A DNA stretch of 64,000 nt from Podocnemis expansa (GCA_007922195.1 ML682005.1:33577354-33641353), one strand, 5' to 3'. Shown: positions 34,545-45,973, counted from the stretch's first letter. Program-made: numbers and translations. Notes: generated from the sequence alone by a model not told the origin.

Positions 34545-35990
34545 TTCCAGAGTGTCCCTTCCATCCCTTAAACTGCGAGCTGTGGAACCATTTTAACAAA
34601 CATTTTCCACGCTTATCTTGCAGCTCTAGTTTGTCTACAATAGGGCCTATTTTATCCACGATCTTTACTGGGCCCACCTATTGCGGACTCAGTACATGAC
34701 CCTTTTCAGAAAAATATCTACATAACACTCTGGCACTGACCTCCCATTCAATTGTTTTCCATTTGTCTGTCAGCCTATGGTCTACTCCCTCAATGTTATG
34801 TTTTAGCTGGGCTGCCACCCATAACTGGACTTCAGAAATGTATTCCGACAGCTTTGACATAAATTCGTTCATTTGGATTTGCAGTCAGAACCCATCAGGT
34901 GGAATACCTTCCTCAACCCATCAACATTCTGGGGTTCTCATGCTCTGCCCCATCATGGCTTCACGGGGAGTGAACCCATGAACACCTATGGTTCAGTGAA
35001 TTGCCATCAGGGCCAATGGGAGTTTCAGGTCCCAGTCTTTCCCAAAGTCCTTAATTATTTTGCAGAGTGCTGTCTTTAGGGGTCCGTTGGTCCGCTCTAC
35101 TAAACCTGAAGCTTGAAGGTGGCCAGCTGTGTGCCAGTGCTGGCATATTCTCAAAGCTAGGCGCAACTGTTTTACTACTTCTCTCATAAAATGGGGGCCC
35201 TGGTCAGAGTCAATATCTTCAGGAAGGCCAAAACAAGAAAATATCTCATTTAACAGAATTCTAGTGGTGGTAAGTGCGGTGTTGTTGGAAGTGGATATGA
35301 ATCCACCCATTTTGTGAAGGCATCAATTACTACTAAAACGTATTTTCTGCGCAGTGGCCTGATGTAGTCAATCTGGAGCCTTTTCCAAGGTCCCATGATT
35401 TTTTGATGCTTAAGGGGGCCTTTAACAACCTGAGTGTCGGGGTTGTTAAAAGCACACTCAAGGCACCAATTGATAAAGTACTTGGTTTGCTCTACTACTT
35501 CAGGCCACCAGGCCACCTCTAGTATCCTATCCACTGTTTTCTGCCTTCCAAAGTGCCCCTGAGCATGGGCCAATTGAATAAGTTTGTCTCTGAGACATTC
35601 AGGCAACACTAAACGTGGCTGCTCATCAGGCGTCCCTACTTTCTTGGCCCAGGTGATTTCCTTGTCGTCCTTATATACACACCAGACATAGTATTCACTT
35701 CTCTCCAACAGAGCCCTAATGTTCCCATCCCTTTTCTGAAATTCTTTGATGTCCGCAATATCTAGATCACTTGGTATTTGGCTCCTAACAGGTTTTACTG
35801 GAATAGCAACATGGTCTGACTCCATCCATTGTATATCAGGCCCTAGGAGAGTGGCCTCTTTAGCTAGGCTATCTGTGTGCAAATTAAGTGCTACCCATAA
35901 CTTATTTGATTTTACATGAGCATTAACCTTTCCTAAGAATGTGGTCCCAGATCTCGACTTGCATTTGGCCACAAGTGCCACAAGTATCTG
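34545..35990 (-). pseudogene. Retroviral integrase (pol 3' part), broken
   Basis: The upstream end still holds the last RNase H motif (NLHTDSLAKEA). The HHCC zinc-binding motif follows (HAQGH then CLEC). The catalytic core has aspartate at 35367-35369 (LQIDYIRP), aspartate at 35203-35205 (SDQGPHF) and glutamate at 35095-35097 (LVERTNG), the normal D,D-35-E spacing. A frameshift lies at about 35250-35310. In-frame stops occur at 34993 and 34678, the latter within the C-terminal SH3-like region (VLSPQ-stop-VGPVKIVDKIG). Integrase inserts viral cDNA into the host genome. Catalytic residues are kept but the chain is not continuous. Confidence 0.9.
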
Positions 35991-36057
35991 GCATGTGCCA
36001 CTGTCTTTCCATCACTTCTAGCCATGCCGCACTGCAGCCAGACAGGCATCTGGTTTA

Positions 36058-36330
36058 TTACTGCTCAGAGAACCCATTCTGAATCAATAATGATGAGGAG
36101 CTCTTCCTCATCTCTACTCTCACAAAGGACTGCCAGGACTGCCCACAATCTCTGCACCCTGAGGAGATGCCGGGGAAACCATTCCCAGCAGCACTCTGCC
36201 TTGGGGGTGATTCATGACAGCGTATCCAGCAATCTGCTTGCCCTCCAGGTAGTAGGCGCTTCCATCTACTGTCCAAATTTTCACCTCAGAAATATCACAC
36301 ACCTCCTTCTTACTCTTTTATTTTGAAGGG
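36058..36330 (-). pseudogene. Retroviral RNase H segment, shifted frame
   Basis: IWTVDGSAYYLEGKQIAGYA (about 36215-36275) matches the first RNase H block, in which the aspartate of TVDGSA binds metal. It is out of frame with the preceding polymerase/tether region and continues raggedly towards the HTDSLAKEA block near 35890. RNase H removes the RNA strand during reverse transcription. Confidence 0.8.
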
Positions 36331-37791
36331 TGAGACCTCCAATGTACTGGGAGTCTCTGGTAGTGGACATTCAAGATCCGCGCCTTCACAGAGAGGTGCA
36401 TGTGGAGCTAACTCATTTTGCCTGGTAGTATCAGCTGTTATCTCTTGGTTGACCAAGGTCAACATCCAATTGGAAATACATGGACTGGATACGCGCCCTG
36501 AGTTAACCCTGCTGGAGAGGATATACCTAGTGGGAGTGTGACGTGACTTCATGATGACAGGGGAGAGACCCACTAGATACTCCCAGTGCATGATCGCCCA
36601 CACTAGGGCAAGGGCCTCCCATTCACATGGAGAGTAGCAGTTCTCCACTTCTGAAAGCACCCTGAACCCCTAGACCACTGGTCTTTCACCTGAGCCTAAG
36701 TCTTGTGCCCAAATTACACTGATTCCCTCTGGGGTGACTGCCAGCCTAAGAATAAAGGGGACACCTTCCACAGGGAAAGCCAAAGCAGGAGCTCACATCA
36801 GTGCTTCCTTCAAGGCCACAAATGCCTTGGCTTCCTCCTCGCCCCATGACCACTCCACGACTTTCCTCAGAAGACGGTATAGAGGCTTGGCCAACATTGC
36901 ATAACACTCAATGAAGTCCCTGCTGAACCCAGTAAGACCTAGGAAGGACCATACTGTAGTGAGGTCCTGAGGCACCAGTAACCGCACAATTAATTCTATT
37001 CGCTGTTGGTCTGGAGTGTGACCTTCAGCATTCAAATTGACCCCTAAATATGACACCTCCCTTTTCACAACTTGGGCCGTGGACGGGTTGAACACGAACC
37101 TTGTCCGTTCAATTCTCTCTAACCCCTCATCCAGCAACTCGAGATTCTCCTCCTGGGTCTTTGTGGCCAATAGGATGTCGTCCATGTAGGACCACCCTTT
37201 GGCCATCCAGCATGTTCTCCCATATCTTGGTGACTTCGTGACAGCAAATGCTCGGGGCATTGTGCAGCCCCTGGGGCAGCCAGGTGAATGTCAATTGTTT
37301 ATATTAAAAGAAAAGGCGAGTTTGTATTGGTCCCTGGCATCCACTGGGATGGAAAAGAATGTGTTGGAAATATCCAACATTGTAAACCACTGCACACCAG
37401 ATTTCATAGCTGCCATGATGTTCCTAAAGTTGGCAACTACTGGGGCCATTCTTGGGGTAACATGATTTAGCTCCCTATAATCCACAGTTATCTGCCAGGA
37501 GACACCGTCTGCCTTCCTGACAGGCCAAATTGGTGAATTACAGGGGCTACTACACTCCACGACTACCCCCTGTCATGCAAATGCCTCTATTACCTCCTGA
37601 AGCGCAGCTTCTGCCTGAGCCAGATATCTGTATTGTTTCATGGTCCTCAGATGAGGACCCAAGATTCGGACTGCCTCACATATCTGACCACATTGAAGTT
37701 TATCAGAAGCTAGAGTTCTACTGTGCCTAGCCATCACAGCCCCTACGTCGGGCTCCCATGATGACATCACTATTGCCTCCGGCACCTTCAC
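36310..37791 (-). pseudogene. Retroviral reverse transcriptase and tether domain, broken
   Basis: A linker (37791-37573) leads into the fingers/palm (SPCNSPIWPVRK, TVDYRELN, MLDISNTFFSIPV). After a local shift comes LPQGLHNAPS near 37270, read in a neighbouring frame. The catalytic YMDD is at 37177-37188, followed by the thumb (YLGVNLNAEGHTPDQQR, FLGLTGFSRDFI). A connection/tether domain (CYSPCEWEALALVWAIMHW) lies at about 36590-36640. In-frame stops lie at 37573, 37291, 36793 and about 36673. Most of the chain stays in one frame, so breaks are mainly nonsense plus a compensating pair of shifts around 37200-37290. It would copy viral RNA to DNA; here it is inactive. Confidence 0.92.
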
Positions 37792-37799
37792 TGTCCCTG

Positions 37800-38212
37800 T
37801 GTGATGTGCAGTTGGTACAACTAGAGGGTCCTCGTGCTCCCCTCCTTGAGTGCAAAGGACTCAATGAGGGAGGTCTATGACAACACCTATGTGCTTCAAT
37901 ACGTCTCCTCCCAGCATGCAAGTACCATCAAGGTTCTGCATGCTGAGGCGAGCTTTACATCACGCTCCCCCTACTCGGCAAGATAGCTCCTTAGTGAATG
38001 GGACAGGGTCCACAGGACCCACTGAACCCCTCCAAATCTTTCCAACTATCAACTGAGAGCCTCGTTACCTCTGACGTATTCCAGGTGCTCAACAAAGTGG
38101 CCGCTGCCCTTGTGTCTATTAAATATGGTTGCTCCAATTTTCCGAACTCTCCATATACTAACAAGGTGGTAATAGGGCGCCCCCAATTATCAAATGTTAT
38201 GGGAGCAACCTC
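37800..38212 (-). pseudogene. Retroviral aspartic protease with altered active site
   Basis: On the minus strand, from about 38205: VAPITFDNWGRP, then TTLLVYGEFGKLEQPYLIDT and RAAATLL. The family motif is DTG. Here the aspartate codon is at 38114-38116, the threonine codon at 38111-38113, and the third codon at 38108-38110 is AGG (arginine), one transition from glycine. A LGGDVL block near 37900-37920 resembles the C-terminal part of retropepsins. The enzyme would process Gag and Pol. The change should abolish activity, but the locus is broken anyway by the upstream frameshift. Confidence 0.75.
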
Positions 38213-40051
38213 AGTTAGGGATGCTGGGAGAGCTCAGCACCTTCACTCTCTCTCTCTCTCTCTCACTTTGATCAGTTTGGGTCTTACGGCCCTGCTCATG
38301 AGCAGAGAGTTGGCCCATTAATTGGACTGTTGTTAGCCCCTCTAGTTCCTTAGGGTCCTCAAATCTGATGATCTTCCTCCACGCTATTCTGCAGAGTAAA
38401 TGATTATCTGCATCCTCTCTAGATCTGTCATTAAAATGTCTACTATGTTTTTCAGAGGTGTTGTCTTCTGGCCGTTTCCTCTGATCACCGATACTCAAGT
38501 GAGGGTTGGTTCTCCCTTCCTCATTACCTGCAGCTGCACCCTTCATGGTTTTTACAGACTTGGAGGTCCGATCCCTAGGCTTGCGCTCAGAGTTAGGGTG
38601 TCTGTGGTTCCCTCCTTCCTTCTCCTCCCTCAACAGGAAAGCATCTTGATGAATTTCATATGCTTCCCTCAGTTTGTTCTTGATATCCTGGAGGGAACAC
38701 TGGGGTCTATACTCCCCATCATGACTTTGAAAGTCGGTAATAAACCCATCAAAACCTTCCTTCCGAATTCCACCGAGTTTGTATTACGGAATCCAGCCAT
38801 TAAATATAATAGCCATTTATGACTAAGGAAACATTCAGGGCGCTCCCTTGTTTTTTTTTTTTTTTTTTTTCCGAATGAAATTTGTCAATCATGCTCTCTC
38901 TGGGCACAAAGAAGTCATAAAGACCTCCGCATAATTCATAGACATCTGACATAGCTGCTAATTGGATATTGCTGGGGAGAGATCCAAAATCGTTCATATC
39001 TATGCACTCCCTTGCCAGCACCATGTTGTCCTCAGTTGTTATATCCTTTATTCCTCCAATCTGTGCTAGCCAATCTAGCACAGTGTCCTTATTAAGCAGC
39101 CCAACAACTCTCTCCATGGCTCTTGCCTGCTCTGGGGTGTATATCCTAAATTCTCATCTAGTCTCTGTGGGCTGATCAATGCCATGCTCAATAGTGGTCT
39201 CAATTACTGGTCTGAGGGGGATTGCCTCTTTCTTAAGGACTACCTCCATTTTACTAGGAAGCGGGATATCATCCCCTCCTTTCCTTCCTAAGCTTTCCTT
39301 GGAACCCCCTTTCCTCAAGCTCTCGTTAGAGCCCCTTGAGCTCTTCCTTGAGGAACAGGGGCTACTGTCAGAGCTAAAGGAGCTACAGTCAGGAAAAGAG
39401 GTGTCTGAGCTGCTGCTCCATCTCTTCCAGCTCTTGGATATCCCTCTGGCTTCTAATAACTCCCTTTTTAAAACCTCTGTCTGTTTCCTACATGCGGTGT
39501 GGTGGGCCCACTCTCTTGGCTGCCTTTTCACTTCTTTGATCATTTTAGTTAAGGCCACAGAGGCCTCCTCTAAGTCCCGATTAGACTTTTTAAATTCTCT
39601 GTCCTTCAGCTGTAACTCTGCAGACAATTCTGCTATCTTGTCCTCTAACTTGTTAACCTGCGCCATCTTGTTGGTTATTTCCACTTCAAATTGTCTTTCC
39701 CGACAGATCCATGCTTGCTCCTGCTCCTCTTTTAACCATTGGGTGGCAGTCAAGTCCTCGTCCTTTTCCTTAACCTGATCTCTGAGGAGGGAAAGCTGTC
39801 CCTCCATACTCTTAACAACATTGGAGAGCTCCCTAGCCACCTTGTACCATAAGGCATTCTTGCAGTTCTTACGGATCGGCTTAGGTTTTGCCCCTAAGAA
39901 CTTCCCCCAGTGCTCTCACAAGGTTTAAAACTCCCCAATGCCTGAAAAGAGATCTGTTTCCTTTACCTAATTCCTCAAGGGAAGTAAGCAATGTTCCCTT
40001 CTTTTCAGTATGCTCCCAACCTTCTCCACAAAATTTCCTCAAGGCAGACAT
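38211..40051 (-). pseudogene. Retroviral gag, degraded; coiled-coil N-terminus
   Basis: The likely start is the ATG at 40049-40051 (MSALRKFCGEGW), about 100 nt after the putative primer site. A one-base shift near 39890 leads into a long coiled coil (about 39570-39840, E/K/L-rich heptads), then a serine-rich phosphorylation-like segment (SSSSDTSFPD, about 39300-39430). The same frame continues to 38800 except for one TGA at 39154. The capsid-like part (LNKDTVLDWLAQIGG, DVYELCGGLYDFFVP) is interrupted by about 22 A (coding sense) at 38851-38872. After another shift near 38800 comes a basic nucleocapsid-like region (38633-38211) without a Cys-His knuckle, ending in a GA-repeat run (38247-38264) that puts it out of frame with the protease. 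Gag would form the viral core. Confidence 0.82.
38851..38872. repeat. Homopolymer T run inside gag
   Basis: A run of about 22 T (A in coding sense) interrupts the capsid region. It may be a retroposon poly-A scar or polymerase slippage; no flanking insertion is evident. Confidence 0.85.
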
Positions 40052-40148
40052 GATGTTCAGTATTACAGATAAGAGCAAATGTCACTCAATCACTCACAGC
40101 ACAAGAACCCCATGGGAAAATCCCGAGATCTGCAACCAATCATGAGAT

Positions 40149-40166
40149 CTCCTGGCTGGCTTGCCA
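40149..40166 (-). promoter_or_regulatory. Candidate primer-binding site
   Basis: On the minus strand TGGCAAGCCAGCCAGGAG starts with the expected TGG, 8 nt inside the LTR edge at 40175. Normal spacing is 0-3 nt and I cannot match a tRNA, so this is weak. Confidence 0.3.
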
Positions 40167-40174
40167 ACAAAAGT

Positions 40175-40265
40175 TGACAGAGAAGTTTTCTCAGCAATGG
40201 ACCAGTATAAAACTCCTCCCCAATTAAGCTGTCCCACCTCCGGGCATATGTCACCCTGTGGGCAC
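40175..40265 (-). mobile_element. Provirus 5' LTR terminal fragment
   Basis: 91 bp in direct repeat with 26052-26142, with about ten differences, many at CpG sites. The rest of the 5' LTR, including U3 and promoter, is missing; a different repeat tail begins at 40266. The provirus therefore lacks its own promoter. Confidence 0.65.
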
Positions 40266-40345
40266 TGTCAGAAGACAGGAGGATACAAAGCTAGATGGAT
40301 CATTGATCTGACCCAGTGTGGCCCTTCTTAAGTAAGACCATTTTC
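40266..40345 (+). repeat. Retroposon 3' tail (turtle-type AGCTAGATGG...TTCTTA end)
   Basis: AGCTAGATGGATCATTGATC, TGACCCAGTGTGGCCCTTCT resembles the 3' end of an abundant reptile retroposon whose name I am not certain of, perhaps a CR1-related LINE. Only the last 80 bp are present. Confidence 0.55.
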
Positions 40346-41074
40346 TTTATGTTGCTTTTATATCTATTCTCTGTTTGTTACCAGCACCTTGCTGGGTGGT
40401 GCTAAGAGAGTTCCTGAGATGGGGGGGGGGAGGAGCAGAGGCATTGTGAATAGTGCTACAATAGCCACAAGGGGTAGTGCTGGTACCTGGTATCACTAAC
40501 ATGGCAGAACTACTTGAGAGATATATCTGATTAGCAGATTGATTAGATATTCACAGGACAGAGATCTTTTGTGTATATAAAGACTTCCCTTTGTTTTAGA
40601 AGTGACCTTGTGTTACCTGATCTCTCTAATCTCTCATGCCCATCTATCCCAAAATATATAAATTCATGTCACACATGAGAACACAGATTCTGTAAGTAAC
40701 AAGGTCAATCTTAAACACCAAAACTTTTATGTCTTGGGTTTGGGGAGAACATGAAAACTTAAATACCTAAATGTTAGTAGCAGCTATTTTAGTGCAGGCT
40801 GTGTGTACAGTGCTGGACAGAATCAGGTATACATTAGGTTTGTGATGCTTCTATAGCTTTGTTTTGCTGCTGATTCAGCAAATGGGTTTACCTGATGTTA
40901 TATATTGTTTAGGTGCACTGGGCATAGGTTTAATTTCCCTACAAAATATTGTCATCACAGCTTGTCACTTAAAATTTTCAGTGTGTCAGAGGTTTACAGC
41001 TCTTTCTGTTTGAGTAACAGTTTCTCAGTGGAGTCATATCTCCCTGGCTTAATGGCCTGGAACAAAGTTCAGTC
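40346..41074. other. Unannotated spacer
   Basis: No gene seen. A G-run lies near 40421-40430. Confidence 0.5.
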
Positions 41075-41365
41075 TTAGCCCTAGTCTACACTTAGAGTTT
41101 TTCAGCAGCAGTCAACCACCCTTGACACAAGAAACATAACATTTGTTGCATAAACGGCAATGATTTTGTAAGCCACCATTTATATGTTAGGGGAAAGCAG
41201 GCCACAAATCACTTGTGGTTGTCTTTCCTCTATGCCCCAGACCCCCAGGACTTCCTGGATCAGCTTCTGGAAGCATTGCGGTGAGTTCATACTTGCCACA
41301 ATCTGCTCCTGGAAGCCCAAACTGACTGTGGTGATTTTGCTCTTGTCAGTAGAGACATACCCTAA
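41075..41365. mobile_element. TIR DNA-transposon remnant (about 290 bp)
   Basis: The left end TTAGCCCTAGTCTACACTTA and right end GTAGAGACATACCCTAA are inverted complements with some mismatches. It is the same type as 19313-19560. It has no coding capacity. Confidence 0.65.
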
Positions 41366-43904
41366 GTTTTCAACATAACGAAAAGACAAAGACAGAAGAG
41401 AAAGCTAGTAATGACCTTCCTTTGAGTCTCACTCCTACAAACTGTCAGAGGTTCTTCTAGTTCATTAACAAAAACTTGAGTGAGTGGAGCATAGTACCCT
41501 GTACTCTTCGATGCTTTTCTCTTTAGTGACAACGAGGGACTGTTCTGCAAATGAACAGCCCCTGAAAGAATATCATAAGATTAATCCTGACTTCCAACTT
41601 GAGAAAACAGTTGTGTAGGGTGCAACTAATTACTAAACTAATTGCTGAAAGACCTAATATGGTAGTGTGATTTGTAAAATATGTATGTGGTACATGTGGA
41701 GAAGCACTGGCTATGATTGTGAGAGTCGTAGTTTTTATTTGCATTCCACAACTCACAATACAGTTTTTCTATATATGAGAGGCAATGTAAAGTCCCAGTA
41801 AAGTGATATTCTGCAGAGGAAATCTAAGGGATGTCTGGTCTTATTTTCTTTCATAAGTGTCCATATGAGAGGACATCGATAACCCACATTGTGTCAGGTA
41901 ACAAAAACATAAGGAGCCTTACTCTTTCTAAACAGCAGTAGGTCCTACTGAAGTCTTGCAATGACAAAGAATCAGCTGTATAAAAAGAGGCTTTAAAGCA
42001 AACCCCAAAACCTACAACCCTCCTCCACTGAGCCATATGTGTTCTAATTAAAGGAGGCAGTTATGCAACTAGGAGAGATTTTATTGTTTGTTAGTCATAA
42101 AAACAATGGGGCAGATTCTCCAGAATATTGGAGATCTTGCACCTGTTCTTTTGAAGAAAGCCAGTTGATCTGTTCAGTGGGGTATTTCCTTTATACTTAT
42201 CATAGAGCTTCTATAGGTCACCCCATATCATTCTTAGGGAAAAGGGCTTATTTAGGGAAATTGGTAACTAGGAAGTAGTCCCCTAAAAATCAATGATTCC
42301 TGTTGTTGGAATTGGTCCCTAAGTGGCTGCTGGCAACCAGCACACCTCAGGAGCCTTAAGAATGTTGTAATCATTTTACTGCAAGAAGAACCCAGTTGCA
42401 CAGAAACAGAGCATGAATTAGAACTAGGATGTGAAGACTGACAAACCAATGAGTTGGAAATTGGTGTCTTTCCATTGATTTAAGCCCCCTGTACAGGAGC
42501 TTAGCACATGCAACTCAATATTCTAAGCAAAATTTTGCAAATTCTGAGCTTGTAAACATGAGTTCTTATGTGCACAATTAAAAATAATACTTTTTTTTTC
42601 TAGTAGAGTTTCATGCTGCACAGGACCTTACCTTTCTTATAGACCCCTGACTTTCTTGTCCTTTCTGATTGCAGACGGTGTAGGCTGAGTTATAATATGT
42701 GTTCCAGTATGTTACAACTCTCATCACCCATGATGATATTTCCCCATGTTTCCAATGAGGTGTCACCTATATAACTGTTCGATTTAGGGCCAACTAGGAT
42801 GAAATAGTAACGTGCTGACTTTAGCACCAGCACTAAATTAACTTTTGAAAACATTATAATATATTTTCTGTACTGTCTGTTCTGTAAACACAGAATGAGG
42901 GATACTTGCCACTGAGTTAGGTAATTTTTCTTTCCCCACTCTCCCTCATTTCGTAATCCATGGTTTTACATGAGAACTTTTTGATTTAAAAAATAATAAA
43001 ATCTTAACATCATTTGAAAAATAAAGGAAACTAAAACCTGTTTGGTAGTAGTTTTACTGGAAATGATATAGGGACACAATTTAAAAATCGTAAGTAACAG
43101 CTTTATTTTCACTAACATACTTTTGGGACTTCAAGAATCTTTTGCTTTGTGTAGAAATACCTTCCATATTTAGTTAAGTGATCAAGTAAGTGACTTTTAA
43201 TTTGGTGCAGCTGTACATACAGTACATAGCCACTACTCCTGAACAGTTAATGCTACCTTTTATCCCTTTTCATTTTCTTTTATGAGCTGAGGGATTGTTC
43301 ATTCATATTCCTCTAATCCTCATAATACCTGGGCCATTATTACAAATCTTAGCTCTTCAGATAGCATCTAATTTCTTATGAATCTCATGAGTACTAAAGG
43401 AATCTTGTTAAATGAAAATGGAGGTATCAGATTTTGCTTGGGATTTAATTTGCAATTCAGTGGTTTAAAGACTTAGATATGGACACTATTAGAAAGATAC
43501 AAAGTGTGTATACTATAGATATAGGCGTATTTTCTGTAACTGTGTAAAGTACATCTATCATAAAATATAACAGGCTGAAGAATATTACTTAGGTAAACCT
43601 TTCTTCCAGCCTCTGGTAAAAGTACTCATGATGCAATGGATACGTTACAGGAGAGCAACTAAAGCAACAATAATCTGTTTGTTTGTTTTGTTTGTTTGTT
43701 TGTTTGTTTGTATTTAAAAAGAAATCTAAAATAATCTTTATAGTACTTTATATTCAATTTACAGCTGGATTCGTAATTGACTAGGTAATTTGATTTTTAC
43801 AATACTGCATGAATGTAGTGTTCAGTTCATCTTTTCCATTAATCTCTAATTAGAGCCTTTTGTCCCTTCTGTAATTTCTCTATTATATAGTGAAACAACA
43901 CCGA
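41366..43904. other. Unannotated AT-rich spacer with (TTTG)n
   Basis: A TTTG tandem tract lies at about 43676-43711. No gene recognised. Confidence 0.55.
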
Positions 43905-44049
43905 TAGTACTGTATAGGGACACCCCTGTGGCCACAAAGTCGGGCTCACAATTTGCCCCTGATTGAGTGGAACTCCATGGTGCAGGTGCCTTGTGCATGT
44001 GTGTGTTTTGTACCCCCTGTCACCAAAGAAGCCAAGAAAATGTGAGACT

Positions 44050-44108
44050 GGAATTTTACCTCATGTCCCTTCCAACGCTATGATTCTATTCTATTCTATT
44101 CTATTCTG
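44050..44108 (+). repeat. CR1 3' end fragment with ATTCT repeat tail
   Basis: CATGTCCCTTCCAACGCTAT is followed by GATTCTATTCTATTCTATTC. This is the CR1 3' terminus, severely 5'-truncated, with an expanded pentanucleotide tail. Confidence 0.8.
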
Positions 44109-44194
44109 ATAGTACCTCCCAATGGCTGTGGCCTTCCATGATTATATGTTCTTGTTTTCAGGAGGGCAGTATTGGGAAAGAAGGATGGCATGGA

Positions 44195-44395
44195 AGTAAA
44201 GTTGCTAGAGTGGGAGTTAGCAGTCCTGGGTTTAATGTTCTGCTCACCCACAGACTTCCTATGAGATCCTGGACAATTTGTGTCATCTTTGTCTTCAGTT
44301 TTCCATCTATAAGCTGGGGATAATAGAGGTTCCCTACCGCCCAAGAGTGTTGTGAGTTTAATTGCATTGTTAATTGCGAGGTACTAAGTATAGGA
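44195..44395 (+). repeat. MIR/CORE-SINE-like remnant
   Basis: The order GTTAGCAGTCCTGGGTTTAA, CTATGAGATCCTGGACAATT, CTTCAGTTTTCCATCTATAA, GCTGGGGATAATAGAGGTTC follows the body of tRNA-derived MIR-type SINEs. Decayed. Confidence 0.6.
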
Positions 44396-44439
44396 GCTAA
44401 GTGTCCTACATAGACAATGTTTCTCTTGCTTAAGCAGAC

Positions 44440-44577
44440 AGGTTTGTGTGATGCATCTGACAAAGTGGGTTGGAACCCATCACAGCTTATGCCCAAAGAA
44501 ATTTGTTAATCTTTTAAGGTGCCACAGGACTTTTGTTGTTTCTTCTGTACACAGACTAACATGGTTACCCTGCTGGA
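44440..44577 (+). mobile_element. Foldback-family copy, one arm
   Basis: GCATCTGACAAAGTGGGTTG, GAACCCATCACAGCTTATGC, AAATTTGTTAATCTTTTAAG, GTGCCACAGGACTTTTG and CAGACTAACATGGTTACC are in family order. The hairpin arms are kept (GTGGGTT/AACCCAT), but the CTGATGA and GAAA boxes are mutated (CTGACAA, CACA). Confidence 0.78.
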
Positions 44578-44589
44578 AGTTCTACCAAC

Positions 44590-45973
44590 TCAGAAAATTA
44601 TTCCGCAGCATTCTACACTTTTTCCAAAATTGAAATTATAGTTCAGGCTGATGCAATGTATAATTTGTACTTTTGAACCATGGCCACTTTGTCTCAAACT
44701 TAGGCATGAGATAAGACAGCAGAGCCGTGTGTAGACAGAAATAGAATTCTTCTAAGAGTTCATCATGTGAATTAGTATGTGAAATTCTCAAAATAATTTC
44801 CTTTATTCTTTTTGTACTTTCTTTTTATTCTACCCACATATGTCTCAAGTATATGTGCTATTCCCTTTTCGGTCCTGTGTCTCCTGTCTGATGTGATCAT
44901 TTTGAGTATTGATGAGGCTCAAGAGGAGCTAATTTTCCATGGATCTCAGGAGGACAAATATGATTCTTATGCCATTCATCTCTTCCAGTGCTTTATTAAC
45001 TAGGAAACTCTCAAACTGTGGTAGGAAATTGAATTTAAAATACATAAAATAAATAAAAAGAATCCCTCTACACAACTTAAAGTGGCAGTTGAATGAAGTA
45101 TTAGTTTCTGAAGTAAACAGTGTAGGATTAACACAAAATCAAAAAGAAACACCATTTACCGTAGATCTTCCACTAAAAGGAGAACACTGATTTCTACAAG
45201 TTGAAAGTATAATATGGTTGCTACTCTTAGGGCCACATTTTTTTTTTAATACTGTGAATTCAGTTTCCAATTTTCAGGTATAATTTTGTGTACACAAGTA
45301 ATTTGAAGAATTCTAGCATGTAAAGGTGTAGCTACCTAAGCAACCGCCAGTGCAAAACTGTTCTCATTTTCTAGATCAAATTTAAAAATTAAAGCTAATG
45401 ATGATTTCTGTAAAACACTGAATTTCAGTATCTTTTCTGTAATTTATTTTTATTTTTCTTGTTTCTGGGTATCTAATAGCGAGATGACAGCTGTTTCATG
45501 CTTTTCCCACAGGTGAGATAACCTATTGAGTTTCCAGATATGACTAATTTATCAAAGTTCTGAGTTGTTTTTTTAATAATTCATTTAATATGGTTAAGTT
45601 TGGAAGAATTTGATTTGTTTATATAATTTTGATATCAATGTTTTTGTTTGTTTGTTTTTAAGAATTATTTCTAGTTTCTTTTTTTTTCAGTTGTATCAAT
45701 AAAATATTCAGGGACATTCAGAGAGGATCAGACAATGGTGGGGGTCAAACAGTAATTTAATGACAGACATTGAGATTTAAAAGATTAAAGCTTTTTATCA
45801 GTTAAAATGTGAATTGTCAACATCCCTTGTCAAAATATGCAAAGCAAATATTGTTAAATCAAATGAAAGTTCCCAAGAAGCATTTTCTTACTTTGCTTAC
45901 ATGTCAGTTTCAGCTATACTGAGGAAATTATTGTTTACTTGGTGTGTGAGTATGGTGAAATCCACATTTACTG
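44590..45973. other. Unannotated AT-rich spacer
   Basis: No gene seen. T-rich runs lie near 45239-45248 and 45680. Confidence 0.5.

Larger units (their letters stand above)
30740..40265 (-). mobile_element. Defective endogenous retrovirus
   Basis: The minus-strand order LTR fragment, gag, pro, pol (RT, RNase H, IN), env and 3' LTR region is that of an orthoretrovirus-like provirus. Both strands of logic agree: domain order, direct-repeat ends at 26052 and 40175, and an env with a terminal membrane segment. All genes carry nonsense or frameshift changes. The lineage is uncertain. A long coiled-coil Gag N-terminus, no visible CCHC knuckle and no CX6CC in Env argue against a standard gamma- or alpharetrovirus. 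Alignment of RT would settle it. Confidence 0.88.

Noticed and set aside
39179..39778. Plus-strand open frame of about 200 codons opposite gag
   Set aside because: Antisense shadow of the Gag coiled coil and serine-rich region.
40149..40166. Firm assignment of a specific primer tRNA
   Set aside because: Spacing from the LTR edge is too long and I cannot match the 18 nt to a tRNA 3' end from sequence alone.
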